DNA of 49,768 bases from Spirochaetales bacterium (GTDB taxonomy: Bacteria; Spirochaetota; Spirochaetia; JAFGDJ01), in assembly GCA_016932135.1 (NCBI GenBank), contig JAFGDJ010000077.1, positions 1 to 49,768 on the forward strand. Reading direction: 5' to 3'. Both the position numbers and the translations under genes were made by a program. The notes below the pieces were generated by a model. It worked only from the letters and a program-made list of their open reading frames with translations, searched no databases and had not been told where the DNA came from. Shown piece by piece: positions 8,527 through 16,684 of the stretch (within the stretch, counting starts at the first letter, position 1; each line of letters opens with the position of its first letter).

Positions 8527-9924
8527 ATGGATGTGAAAGTAACGCAGTTGAACAAAGCCCGATGGTGGGAAATCGGTGGATTTTCCTTCAATAATGCGTC
8601 GACCAATGCAGTCTGGGCGCTGATTACCACCTACTATCTGGTGTATACCACGGAAATCTATGGGTTTCCCGCTGTTCTGGTTGGGGCAATTATGATGGGA
8701 ACCCGAATTTTCGATGCCTTCACCGATCCCATTATCGGGGTGCTGATAGACAGGACCCATTCCCGGTTTGGGCGTTTCCGGCCCTGGATCCTCGGTGGAG
8801 CCATATTATCTTCTTTAATGATCGTACTCATGTTCAGCGGGATCCGGACAGGCTCTTATCTAGGCGACCTGATTCTTGCCCTAGGGTTGTATTCAATCTG
8901 GGTACTGGGGTATACCGCCCAGACGGCCTGTACAAAGAGCGCCCAGAATATAATCTCCAGCGTTCCCAAACAGAGAAGTATCATCAATGCCCTGGGATCC
9001 TTGAACACCGTTCTTGTGCAACTGGCAGCCCTGGTTATTGTGCTGCCCGTGGTCAAAGCCATGGGAGGAACAAAAACACCCCTGGCCTGGGCTACGGCCG
9101 GATCGATTTTCGGCGGAATACAACTGCTGTATGCCGTTTTTTCCGTCTTGGGGTTGATGAAAAAAGATGTGCCCGAGCATTTACAAAAGGTAGAATCGAA
9201 AGGTTTTCCGAAATTTGCCGATTACGTGGCAATCTTCCGTTCCAATAAAGCCTTGCAGATGCTTATAGTAGCCGCGTCTTCCAATAAGATTACTCAGAGT
9301 ATGCAGTCCGGTCTCATTGTTCTCCTGTTCTATTATGTGGCAAGAAATCCCGACCTGCAGGGGATCGTAACCAGCATCACGGTCGGCCTGGGCGTAATAG
9401 CCATGTTGTTAATGATTAAACCGATTGAGCGTTTCGGAAGGAAGGAGGTGTTCACTCTTTCTTCCTGGGGCGGATTTCTCTATGGTATTGCGGCAATTTT
9501 CCTCGTTGCCCTGGCTCCGCAGAATCCCGTTTGGCTGATCATCGTTGCATCCGTCAATATGATCCTCATCGCGGGAACCGGTGAAATCAATATCATCTCG
9601 ATGGTCGGTGATGCCGCCGATTATGAGCATTACATCTCCGGACGGTTTATTCCGGGGATGATCGGAGCGTCATTCTCCCTTATCGATAAATTGATTAGCT
9701 CTTTTGGAAGCCTGATAATTGGAGCTATTCTGTCGGCTATCGGTTTTGTCTCAGTTTCTGAAACAGCTCCGTCGGATATCCTTTTCTGGGGAGTCCTGAT
9801 CATGTACTTCGGCTTTCCCGCCCTGGGTCACCTTTGTTCCATCCTGGCGATGAAATACTATCCCCTGGATAAAAAAACGCATTGGGAGATGCTGGAGGCC
9901 CTGGCCCGGGATGAGAAGCTGTAA
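8527..9924 (+). CDS. GPH-family sugar:cation symporter
   Basis: A 465-residue inner-membrane transporter of the glycoside-pentoside-hexuronide (MelB-like) family with about twelve hydrophobic segments. The N-terminal WWEIGGFSFNNASTNAVW and the loop FDAFTDPIIGVLIDRT followed by RFGRFRPW are family hallmarks. It should import a mono- or oligosaccharide with Na+ or H+. The track starts at 8440 inside the previous gene; the ATG at 8527 is preceded by AGGAGG at a good distance and gives the usual family start. It sits 32 bases after the GH127 gene, so it probably brings in the substrate of the neighbouring enzymes. Confidence 0.9.
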   Translation: MDVKVTQLNKARWWEIGGFSFNNASTNAVWALITTYYLVYTTEIYGFPAVLVGAIMMGTRIFDAFTDPIIGVLIDRTHSRFGRFRPWILGGAILSSLMIVLMFSGIRTGSYLGDLILALGLYSIWVLGYTAQTACTKSAQNIISSVPKQRSIINALGSLNTVLVQLAALVIVLPVVKAMGGTKTPLAWATAGSIFGGIQLLYAVFSVLGLMKKDVPEHLQKVESKGFPKFADYVAIFRSNKALQMLIVAASSNKITQSMQSGLIVLLFYYVARNPDLQGIVTSITVGLGVIAMLLMIKPIERFGRKEVFTLSSWGGFLYGIAAIFLVALAPQNPVWLIIVASVNMILIAGTGEINIISMVGDAADYEHYISGRFIPGMIGASFSLIDKLISSFGSLIIGAILSAIGFVSVSETAPSDILFWGVLIMYFGFPALGHLCSILAMKYYPLDKKTHWEMLEALARDEKL

Positions 9925-10016
9925 TACATAAGAAAAGGCGGGTATCGCTGAAGAATCGATGCGCCGCAGAAATTATCTAGATTTCCCTTCGGTGCGGCAT
10001 GGATAAGGGAGTATCA

Positions 10017-11144
10017 ATGAAAAAACTTGTAGAAGAGTCCCTGGCCTATGCCATCGGTCAGTACGAAAAGATGATTGAGTCGATGAAGGCATATCGCGTC
10101 AGGTTTCCCCGGTCATGGGAAAACGGCCGGCTCAGAACCGCCGGCTCCTGGTGGTGGACCGCCGGTTTTTATCCCGCGAGTTTATGGCTGTTGTATGAGT
10201 ACAGCGGTGAGGCCTTTTTCCGGAAGGAAGCCCGCAGGCGGAGCAACTTGATGAAGATCCAGCGCTGGAACCGATTTACCCATGACCTGGGCTTTATGCT
10301 CTTTCTCCCATTAGGCGCTGCCTATCGTATCGAGGGGGATCCCGGCGATTCCCTGGTGCTCCTGGGGGGTGCTAAAACCCTTGTATCCCGCTATAAACCG
10401 GAGGTGGGACTTATCAGATCCTGGGATCATGGAAAATGGAAATATCCCGTGATTATCGATAACATGATGAACCTGAATTACCTGTTCTGGGCTTCGGAGT
10501 TCAGCGGTAATGAGTTTTTCAGAACCGTTGCCACCAGCCACGCAGACCATACGATAAAGAATCATTTTCGAAGCGACGGCAGTACGTATCATGTGGTTGA
10601 TTATGATCCCCGGACAGGTGAGGTCCGGTCACAGGGAACATGTCAGGGATACTCGGATGATTCCGTATGGAGTCGAGGTCAGGGATGGGCTGTGTACGGG
10701 TTTACGGAAATGTACCGCCATACGAAGAATCGGACATATCTCCGGCAGGCCTGTACTGCCGCAGATTTTATTGTACATCATCCTGATTTCCCCGCCGATG
10801 GAATACCTTATTGGGATTTTAACGATCCCGGTATTCCGGAAGCCTACCGGGATGTTTCAGCCGCAACGATTCTGGCGTCGGGACTTCTCGAACTGAAGGA
10901 TTATGTCGGTGAGATAGAGGCTGAGACATATCTGTCGGTGGTGGACAGGATACTGAAAAGTCTTTCGGGGACGGAGTACAAATCACCGAAGAAGGAAACC
11001 GGCAGTTTTATTCTTGGTGGCAGTGTGGGCAATCTTCCGTCAAAGGATGAAGTCGATGTGCCGTTGAGTTACGCGGACTATTATTATATCGAAGCCTTAT
11101 TGCGGCGCCTGAAACTGGCGGAAAAAACGGAAAAGGAACAATAA
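10017..11144 (+). CDS. Unsaturated glucuronyl/rhamnogalacturonyl hydrolase (GH88/GH105)
   Basis: A cytoplasmic enzyme of 375 residues that would remove the 4,5-unsaturated uronic acid left at the non-reducing end of polysaccharide-lyase products. Aspartates align with the known catalytic pair: Asp 90 in THDLGFM and Asp 148 in IIDNMMNLNYLF, close to D88 and D149 of the Bacillus enzyme. The substrate-channel motif SVWSRGQGWAVYG is also present. AAGGGAG lies five bases before the ATG at 10017, so I reject the earlier ATG at 9999. GH88 and GH105 share these motifs; WWWTAGFYPASLW leans to GH88. It implies that the imported sugar comes from lyase-cut pectin, glycosaminoglycan or a similar uronic polymer. 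Confidence 0.88.
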   Translation: MKKLVEESLAYAIGQYEKMIESMKAYRVRFPRSWENGRLRTAGSWWWTAGFYPASLWLLYEYSGEAFFRKEARRRSNLMKIQRWNRFTHDLGFMLFLPLGAAYRIEGDPGDSLVLLGGAKTLVSRYKPEVGLIRSWDHGKWKYPVIIDNMMNLNYLFWASEFSGNEFFRTVATSHADHTIKNHFRSDGSTYHVVDYDPRTGEVRSQGTCQGYSDDSVWSRGQGWAVYGFTEMYRHTKNRTYLRQACTAADFIVHHPDFPADGIPYWDFNDPGIPEAYRDVSAATILASGLLELKDYVGEIEAETYLSVVDRILKSLSGTEYKSPKKETGSFILGGSVGNLPSKDEVDVPLSYADYYYIEALLRRLKLAEKTEKEQ

Positions 11145-11145
11145 A

Positions 11146-12360
11146 TTGGTGCAGGAACCTGCAGAAGATCATATTATTTCGACTTCCTCTCAAGAGGGAA
11201 AGGAAGATCGGCGATTCTGGCTTCAAACCCTCTGTTTCATTGCGGAACCGGTTTTGGAGGCGTTAAGCCGGGGTGAACTTAAGGAACGGATGCCGGTCGA
11301 ATGTGTCCGCAGACCTGGGTACGGAGACAGAAAGAAGGTTTCCCATCTGGAGGCTTTCGGTCGTCTGATGGCAGGCATGGCTCCATGGCTTGAACTGGGC
11401 GCTTTAAAGGCGGATCCTCTGGAAGATCCGGCGGAGACCTTGACGAGAATTCGTTTCACCGAACTGTATCAGAAAGCTGTAACCCGGGCAGTGGATCCCC
11501 ATTCTCCCGATTTCATGAATTTCTGCAGATATAAGCAACCCCTGGTCGACACGGCCTATCTCGCGCAGGCTCTTATCAGGGCTCCCGAAATTCTGTACCG
11601 TTCCCTCCCCGGGGAAACTCAGAGGCAGCTGATAGATGCCCTGAGGTCTTCCAGGAGAATCATACCATGGAAGAACAATTGGCTGCTTTTCTCAGCGATG
11701 GTCGAGGCGGCCCTGTTCAAGTATACCGGGACGTGCGATATGAAGCCGGTGAAGTATGCCTTAAAAAAACTTTCCCAGTGGTACGTCGGGGACGGCACCT
11801 ATGGTGACGGGTCCGAATTCCATTGGGACTATTACAATAGTTTTGTGATTCATCCCATGCTTCTGGACATTACCCGGGTATTTAAAGGCAACCCCCTGCT
11901 TCCGCTGCAGTATCAGAAAGTACTCCGCCGGGCAAAGCGTTATTGCGTTGTTATGGAACGGCTGATATCCCCGGAGGGAACCTTTCCACCCATCGGCCGT
12001 TCCTTGCCGTACCGATTCGGGGCGTTTCATCTGCCGGCACAGCTTGCCCTGGGGAACGAACTTCCCGATGAAATATCTCCACCTCAACTCCGATCAGCCC
12101 TTACCGCGGTAATACGTCGAATCATGGAGGCTCCGGAAACCTTTGATGAATCGGGATGGCTTCGTGTCGGGTTCTATGGTTCCGGTCCGGAATTAGCGGA
12201 GCCCTATCTGTCTACCGGCAGCATGTACCTCTGTTCGGTCGGGCTGTTGCCCCTGGGATTGGGAGCCTCCGATCCGTTCTGGTCTCTGCCGGGAGAACCC
12301 TGGACCTCAAAGAAACTCTGGTCAGGCCGAAAGATCGGCAGAGACAAGGCGTTAAAATAG
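11146..12360 (+). CDS. DUF2264 family protein, probable carbohydrate enzyme
   Basis: The 404-residue protein has the DUF2264 pattern: an N-terminal PVLEALSRGELKERMPVE, then HLEAFGRLMAGMAPWLEL and NNWLLFSAMVEAALF. The DGTYGDGSEFHWDYYNSFVIHPML block follows, and FWSLPGEPWTSKKLWSG lies near the end. An (alpha/alpha)-toroid fold is likely. Members occur in uronic-acid and plant-polysaccharide loci; I recall a link of DUF2264 proteins to beta-glucuronidase families but cannot check it. It begins at TTG 11146 or GTG 11149, one base after the preceding stop, so it is translated in the same operon. No signal peptide. Confidence 0.8.
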   Translation: MVQEPAEDHIISTSSQEGKEDRRFWLQTLCFIAEPVLEALSRGELKERMPVECVRRPGYGDRKKVSHLEAFGRLMAGMAPWLELGALKADPLEDPAETLTRIRFTELYQKAVTRAVDPHSPDFMNFCRYKQPLVDTAYLAQALIRAPEILYRSLPGETQRQLIDALRSSRRIIPWKNNWLLFSAMVEAALFKYTGTCDMKPVKYALKKLSQWYVGDGTYGDGSEFHWDYYNSFVIHPMLLDITRVFKGNPLLPLQYQKVLRRAKRYCVVMERLISPEGTFPPIGRSLPYRFGAFHLPAQLALGNELPDEISPPQLRSALTAVIRRIMEAPETFDESGWLRVGFYGSGPELAEPYLSTGSMYLCSVGLLPLGLGASDPFWSLPGEPWTSKKLWSGRKIGRDKALK

Positions 12361-12416
12361 AGAATGAGGGCGCGGGAAAATTCTTCCGCTTACTGTATTA
12401 CGACCTGGTTTCGAAG

Positions 12417-13358
12417 CTAGTCTGTCCTGACAATTTCCCCATCCGCCAGTAACTTGATCAAAAGGGATGACAGCATCCGGTTTTTCTCTTCGGCACGCAG
12501 CTGCCGGGAAATGTCATCTTTAACGTCTTCATAGAGAGCAACAGTCTCCGCCCTCCGGTCCGTGACTCTGAGGATGCGATAGTTGCCGTCAGTTCCCCGA
12601 AAGGGCTCGCTTGTATCTCCCGTCTCCAGGGATTCTACGATTTCCCGGGTGGCCGCGGGCAACGATTCGATCGCGTAGTACCCCAGGTCCCCGCCTTTAC
12701 TGCTGCTTACCGATATCGAACAATCGGCAGCTAATCTCTCGAAGGATTCTCCCCGTTCCAGCTTCCCATAGACCGTTTCGATCTCCTCCTTGTCTCTTAC
12801 CACAATCTCGCTGATGCGGTACAGCGCCGGTTCGGAGAATTCGGATATGTTGTCCCTGTAGATGGATCTGCACGCCGCCTCCGTAACCCGGAACCCTTCC
12901 TCTTCCAGCAGCATGTCGGTGAGCCTGTCTATCAGGAGTGAATTGTGAATCTCCTCCTTCAGCCTGTCCGGGCTGGTACCGCTGTCTTCAAGAAACCGGA
13001 AAAATGCCGTTTCATCTTCAAACCGGTTTTTAAGAATTTCAAGGTGAATATCGATGCTGTGCTTTTCGACCGTGATCTCCCGTCTTTCGCATTCCTGGAG
13101 GAGGAGACGGGTATGTATCATGGTCTGGATAACCCGTTCACGCAGGGCTTCGAAGTCGCTGTAGTCCAGTGGCGTCCGGCTGCGGCTTCCACTCAGCATG
13201 GCCTGTTCCTCGAGCTGCCGCAGCTGATAGTACAGTTCCTGTTCGTAGATCGGTTCTCCGTTCACCAGGGCTATGACTGAAGCTTCGTCGGCGTCGGAGA
13301 AGAGCATCCCCTGGGGAGTGAGAAGAAGGAGTAAACAGAGAATTATCACACGCAGCAT
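12417..13358 (-). CDS. Parvulin-type peptidyl-prolyl isomerase (SurA/PrsA-like)
   Basis: A secreted 313-residue folding factor. After a signal peptide (LCLLLLLTPQGMLFSDADE) comes a SurA-like N-terminal helical region (VIALVNGEPIYEQEL and LRERVIQTMIHTRLLLQE). A parvulin domain follows at about 175-285 with the marks RISEIVVRDKEE, FERLAADCSIS, SKGGDLGYYAIESLPA and FRGTDGNYRILRVTDRR. It should act in the periplasm on outer-membrane or secreted proteins. GGGAGG lies before the ATG. It is a single gene, convergent with the glycan operon and divergent from the sigma-54 operon. Confidence 0.88.
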   Translation of the reverse strand: MLRVIILCLLLLLTPQGMLFSDADEASVIALVNGEPIYEQELYYQLRQLEEQAMLSGSRSRTPLDYSDFEALRERVIQTMIHTRLLLQECERREITVEKHSIDIHLEILKNRFEDETAFFRFLEDSGTSPDRLKEEIHNSLLIDRLTDMLLEEEGFRVTEAACRSIYRDNISEFSEPALYRISEIVVRDKEEIETVYGKLERGESFERLAADCSISVSSSKGGDLGYYAIESLPAATREIVESLETGDTSEPFRGTDGNYRILRVTDRRAETVALYEDVKDDISRQLRAEEKNRMLSSLLIKLLADGEIVRTD

Positions 13359-13410
13359 AGCGCCTCCCGGTGTAGGGTGTTTGTTATCCTACCGGGCAAA
13401 ATTCAAACCG

Positions 13411-13467
13411 TCAAGAAAAACCTTGCGACGACCCGGCTTTCAAGAAAAAACCGACAGGTCTTTCGGT
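13411..13467 (+). promoter_or_regulatory. Repeats upstream of the sigma-54 promoter, candidate enhancer
   Basis: TCAAGAAAAACC (13411-13422) recurs as TCAAGAAAAAACC (13440-13452), start to start 29 bp, near three helical turns. An interrupted inverted repeat ACCGA-N8-TCGGT spans 13450-13467. The group lies about 100-155 bp before the -24 element, where NtrC-type activators usually bind. Assignment to the operon's own activator is inference. Confidence 0.35.
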
Positions 13468-13564
13468 AAAAACGAACAGGGGACTCTTTCCGCAGGGATT
13501 CGGGAAATTCGCAACTGCCTTCCCGGTATAGAGTTATATAAAATAAATGTTTCACCTTCACGGT

Positions 13565-13580
13565 TGGAACACATATTGCA
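13565..13580 (+). promoter_or_regulatory. Sigma-54 (-24/-12) promoter
   Basis: TGGAACACATATTGCA matches the RpoN consensus TGGCAC-N5-TTGCA with the invariant GG (13566-13567) and GC (13578-13579) at the exact required distance. It lies 37 bases before the AllA-like start codon. The same gene cluster ends in an NtrC-type activator with a GAFTGA loop, which works only with sigma-54 promoters. Expected transcription start is near 13590. Confidence 0.75.
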
Positions 13581-13616
13581 TATAGAGTTGCATAATCATT
13601 TTCTAAGGAGTGCGTT

Positions 13617-14255
13617 ATGGCTGTACACGATATCAAACTGGAGCGTCTGCGCGATATAAGCATGAAGGAGTTTTCCAAGTTCGGGAGAATCATCGGAAGG
13701 GATGAGGATACCGAAGAAGGAAAATACAACCTGCATCCCATCGACGCTAAAGCCGCTGTCGACAATGACATGATTAAAGCCTATTGGGATCTTCTTCCCT
13801 TCGAGGTAACGGACCAGGAAAGGTTTTCCATGGGGATGCTTTTCCTGAAATCCAAGAAACCCGGCGAGCCCATCGACTGGACCGAATGTCACCGTCAGAC
13901 TTACGAATTTTTCTTCCCCCTGGGCGGCAAGCAGCTCGTCTTCATCCTCTGTCCCCCCATGGAAGAGCCCGATCCGGCTCAAACCAGGGCGTTTCTTGTC
14001 GGTCCCGACGAAGGTGTTCTTCTCGATAAGGGAACCTGGCACTATCCTCCCTTCGCTGTTAACGGCATCACACCATGTCTGATGCCCAGATATGGTAAGC
14101 TCGCGCCCCGGAAAGGAAAAGTTACGACTGCTTATGGTCGGGACTGGCCCACCGAAGGACCTGGATGGATAGAAGGTACACTTCACGCGTTGGATACCAT
14201 CTTTTACGGGGGCGAACATACCGACGACGAATATAACATTCGGGTTGTCTTTTAA
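13617..14255 (+). CDS. Ureidoglycolate lyase (AllA)-like cupin protein
   Basis: A 212-residue soluble protein resembling the ureidoglycolate lyase family. A beta-rich double-stranded barrel carries GEPIDWTECHRQTYEFFFPLGGKQLVFIL in mid protein and DEGVLLDKGTWHYPPFAV at about residues 128-145, the hallmark GxWHxxPF of AllA. AllA splits ureidoglycolate to glyoxylate and urea in allantoin breakdown. No other purine or allantoin gene is nearby; the neighbours are a sugar ABC transporter and dihydroxyacetone kinase genes. A different lyase or isomerase role on a small hydroxy acid or ketose is therefore as likely. TAAGGAG lies before the ATG. First gene after the sigma-54 promoter. Confidence 0.75.
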   Translation: MAVHDIKLERLRDISMKEFSKFGRIIGRDEDTEEGKYNLHPIDAKAAVDNDMIKAYWDLLPFEVTDQERFSMGMLFLKSKKPGEPIDWTECHRQTYEFFFPLGGKQLVFILCPPMEEPDPAQTRAFLVGPDEGVLLDKGTWHYPPFAVNGITPCLMPRYGKLAPRKGKVTTAYGRDWPTEGPGWIEGTLHALDTIFYGGEHTDDEYNIRVVF

Positions 14256-14304
14256 TTACGGCGTGTAAAAACGAAACGTACATAAACCATAAGGAGGCTT
14301 ACTA

Positions 14305-15618
14305 ATGTACGAAAAGAAGTCCAAAATCTTTTTTCTTTTCATTGCGTGTGTCTTGATTGTTTCAGGACCGTCTCTGTTTGCCGGTGGTGAACAAGAGGCT
14401 GAGGCTGCGGAAGGACCGGAACAAATGGTTACTACGTATGCAACCATGGCGAACGATTTCTTCCTCACGTTTGATCAGGGGGCAAGAGAAGCTGTGGAAG
14501 CTCTCGGTAATGAGTATATTGCAGCGACCGACGACAGAAAGCCGGAAAAGTTCATCTCCAGTATGTCATCCTACGCCGCTGCCGGCGTAACCATGATGTC
14601 CGGTTATTCACCGACAATAGGTTCGGTTGTAGAGGCAACAAAACTTGTAAACAGGGAAAAGGTCTATTATTCCAATGTTCTCGAGATTGCCGACTGGTGG
14701 ACACCCCTGGATGCCGGACCCTACTGGGGTATGTTTCACTTTCCCGATGCCCGGGCGATCGGCCTGCAGGGTGGTGAAGTAATGGCTGAAGCCCTCGGCG
14801 GTGAAGGAAAGACCTTGTTGCTTCTTGGTTTCCCCGGTTCTAAAGCCGGTAACGACAGGGGCCTTGGATTCAAGCAGACCCTGGAAAAGTACCCCGGCAT
14901 GGAAATTCTTGCTGAAGAATACGGCGATTTCGTCCGTGACAAGGGCTACAAGATTACCGCCGACTGGATTATCAAATACGGTGACGAGATTAGCGGTATT
15001 TATTGTACCAACACCAGCATGGCTGTCGGCGCTGCCGTTGCCTGTAAAGAAGCCGGTATGAAGGACGTGATCATCATCGGAACCGATGCCAACAAGGAAA
15101 ACATGGATTATCTCAAGGATGGAAGCATCTACGCTATCTGCGGTATCTATGGACCTTGGCTTGCAGGACACGCTGCGGTTGTAGCTTATGACCTGCGCCA
15201 CGGCTGGGAGCCGACGGTTGCCGAAACCATGATGTCTACCGGTTTTATTCTTCTTACCGAGGACAACTGTCAGTGGTATATCGATACCTTCTGCGGCGAT
15301 AAACTGCCCTACGACTGGAAAAAGATGTCCAGGACACTCAATCCTGACAACTGGGATCCGCAGAACCTGATGATACCGATTTATCCTCCCACTTTTACAA
15401 ACTGGGAATTCGTAGAGAAACCAAAGGGATATGAAGTCCCGGAGGAGTATACCGAAGCGTTGGAAGCTGGCCAGTATGATGAAATACGTGATTTGTATCG
15501 AGCACACTTTGTGGATCATACGGTCATTCCTCCCAGTGCATCGGCTCCTTACGATAAAGTCTACTGCTCCGACAATACATCCGGAGGGGCAGCAGTAGTT
15601 TCTACCATTTCGAAATAA
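14305..15618 (+). CDS. Sugar ABC transporter substrate-binding protein
   Basis: A 437-residue periplasmic binding protein of the ribose/galactose (RbsB-like) fold. The signal peptide ends with SGPSLFAGGEQE. The common spirochaetal and Thermotoga-like pattern GGEQEAEAAEG follows, without a lipobox cysteine. The two-lobed body shows GVTMMSGYSPTIGSVVEA, GEVMAEALGGEGKTLLLLGFPGS, ISGIYCTNTSMAVGAAVACKEAG and DVIIIGTDANKENMDYLKDGSI. It is longer than usual, about 300 residues, because of a C-terminal extension from about 320 onward rich in W, Y and P. It should deliver its ligand to the two permeases that follow. Confidence 0.9.
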   Translation: MYEKKSKIFFLFIACVLIVSGPSLFAGGEQEAEAAEGPEQMVTTYATMANDFFLTFDQGAREAVEALGNEYIAATDDRKPEKFISSMSSYAAAGVTMMSGYSPTIGSVVEATKLVNREKVYYSNVLEIADWWTPLDAGPYWGMFHFPDARAIGLQGGEVMAEALGGEGKTLLLLGFPGSKAGNDRGLGFKQTLEKYPGMEILAEEYGDFVRDKGYKITADWIIKYGDEISGIYCTNTSMAVGAAVACKEAGMKDVIIIGTDANKENMDYLKDGSIYAICGIYGPWLAGHAAVVAYDLRHGWEPTVAETMMSTGFILLTEDNCQWYIDTFCGDKLPYDWKKMSRTLNPDNWDPQNLMIPIYPPTFTNWEFVEKPKGYEVPEEYTEALEAGQYDEIRDLYRAHFVDHTVIPPSASAPYDKVYCSDNTSGGAAVVSTISK

Positions 15619-15630
15619 CGCACAATCTGT

Positions 15631-15659
15631 ATGGGTGGGTGCCTTGTGTATCCACCCAT
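15631..15659 (+). terminator. Intra-operon hairpin after the binding-protein gene
   Basis: ATGGGTGGGT (15631-15640) can pair with ATCCACCCAT (15650-15659), one G-T pair included, with a nine-base loop, and is followed by GCTTTTCTG. It sits between the binding protein and permease genes. Such hairpins commonly give partial termination or mRNA protection, so the binding protein is made in excess. The track start of the permease at 15631 falls inside this stem, which argues for a later start. Confidence 0.6.
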
Positions 15660-15687
15660 GCTTTTCTGTGCGGGGAAGGATACAAGA

Positions 15688-16662
15688 GTGGCATCCATAA
15701 CGCCCTTTCAACCAAAGAAGATACAACTTGAAACCTTTGTAAGGTATGTTCCGCTGTTATTGATACTCCTGTTGTTCATTATTTTTTCTTTAACATCCAC
15801 TGCTTTTATAAAATTCCGTAATTTAGTTGAGATCCTGCAGCTTTCATCCATTTATCTGTTGTTGGCTGCCGGAGAGACCTTCCCGGTTCTTATGGGCAGT
15901 ATCGACCTTTCAATCGGCGGTATTATTGTAGCGTCAGGCGTGATAGCGGCTACAATTGCTCCCTATGGCGGAATCGGGACCGTTGTGCTGATCCTGGTTA
16001 TAGCCCTTTTGCTCGGGATGCTGAACGGATTGATTGTAGCTTTTTTAAAGCTGCCTTCTTTTATTGTGACCCTGGCAACATGGTTTATCTATGCCGGTAT
16101 AGCAATAGCTCTTACCGAAGGGTACAACATAAATATCAGAAGCAACCAGTTCAGCAACATTTCAAACGGCAGGTTTATTCCCGGTATACCAAATCTGATT
16201 CTCTGGGCTCTTCTCATATATTTCCTCTTTGTGTTTTTAAGTGAAAAAACAAAAATGGGTCGTTATATCTTTGCCATTGGCGGGAAAGAAGATGTGGCTG
16301 CCCGAATGGGTATAAATGTAGGCAAATATAAAATAATTGCTTTCAGCATCTGTGGGCTTCTGGTTGGAGCGGGAACACTTCTGCTTTCATCACGATTGGG
16401 AATGGCTTCGGCCCGTCTTGGTTCTTCGTACCTTTTTAACGCTCTTATCGCGGTTGTTCTGGGGGGGACTGCCCTGTCCGGAGGAGTCGGGGGGGTGCGA
16501 AAAACAATTCTGGGCGTTTTGATTATTACAATGATGGAAAATGGAATGAATCTTTCCGGAGTGGATATACGAGTGCAGTATATCGTAAAAGCGGCGATCC
16601 TCATCGCCGGGGTCTATGTCATATCTATTCCGGACAGATCCAAGCAGACCATCATGAAATAG
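15688..16662 (+). CDS. Sugar ABC transporter permease (RbsC-like), first
   Basis: About 324 residues and eight to ten hydrophobic segments in the BPD_transp_2 family. Diagnostic blocks are AAGETFPVLMGSIDLSIGG near residue 60, the cytoplasmic coupling-loop region AIGGKEDVAARMGINVGKYK, and ALIAVVLGGTALSGGVGGV. The track start (ATG 15631) lies within a hairpin. I prefer GTG 15688, which has AAGGA about nine bases upstream and gives a normal N-terminus before the first membrane segment. It probably pairs with the next permease as a heterodimer. Confidence 0.88.
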   Translation: MASITPFQPKKIQLETFVRYVPLLLILLLFIIFSLTSTAFIKFRNLVEILQLSSIYLLLAAGETFPVLMGSIDLSIGGIIVASGVIAATIAPYGGIGTVVLILVIALLLGMLNGLIVAFLKLPSFIVTLATWFIYAGIAIALTEGYNINIRSNQFSNISNGRFIPGIPNLILWALLIYFLFVFLSEKTKMGRYIFAIGGKEDVAARMGINVGKYKIIAFSICGLLVGAGTLLLSSRLGMASARLGSSYLFNALIAVVLGGTALSGGVGGVRKTILGVLIITMMENGMNLSGVDIRVQYIVKAAILIAGVYVISIPDRSKQTIMK

Positions 16663-16684
16663 AGTAAAGAAGAAAGGCGTTGAC

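Noticed and set aside
9930-10016. GCCGCA/TGCGGC inverted repeat between symporter and uronyl hydrolase genes
   Set aside because: Only six pairs with a long loop and no T-run; within chance expectation.
15631-15687. Upstream start of the first ABC permease in the ORF track
   Set aside because: The ATG lies inside a ten-pair hairpin and lacks a ribosome-binding site; GTG 15688 has one and gives a normal N-terminus.
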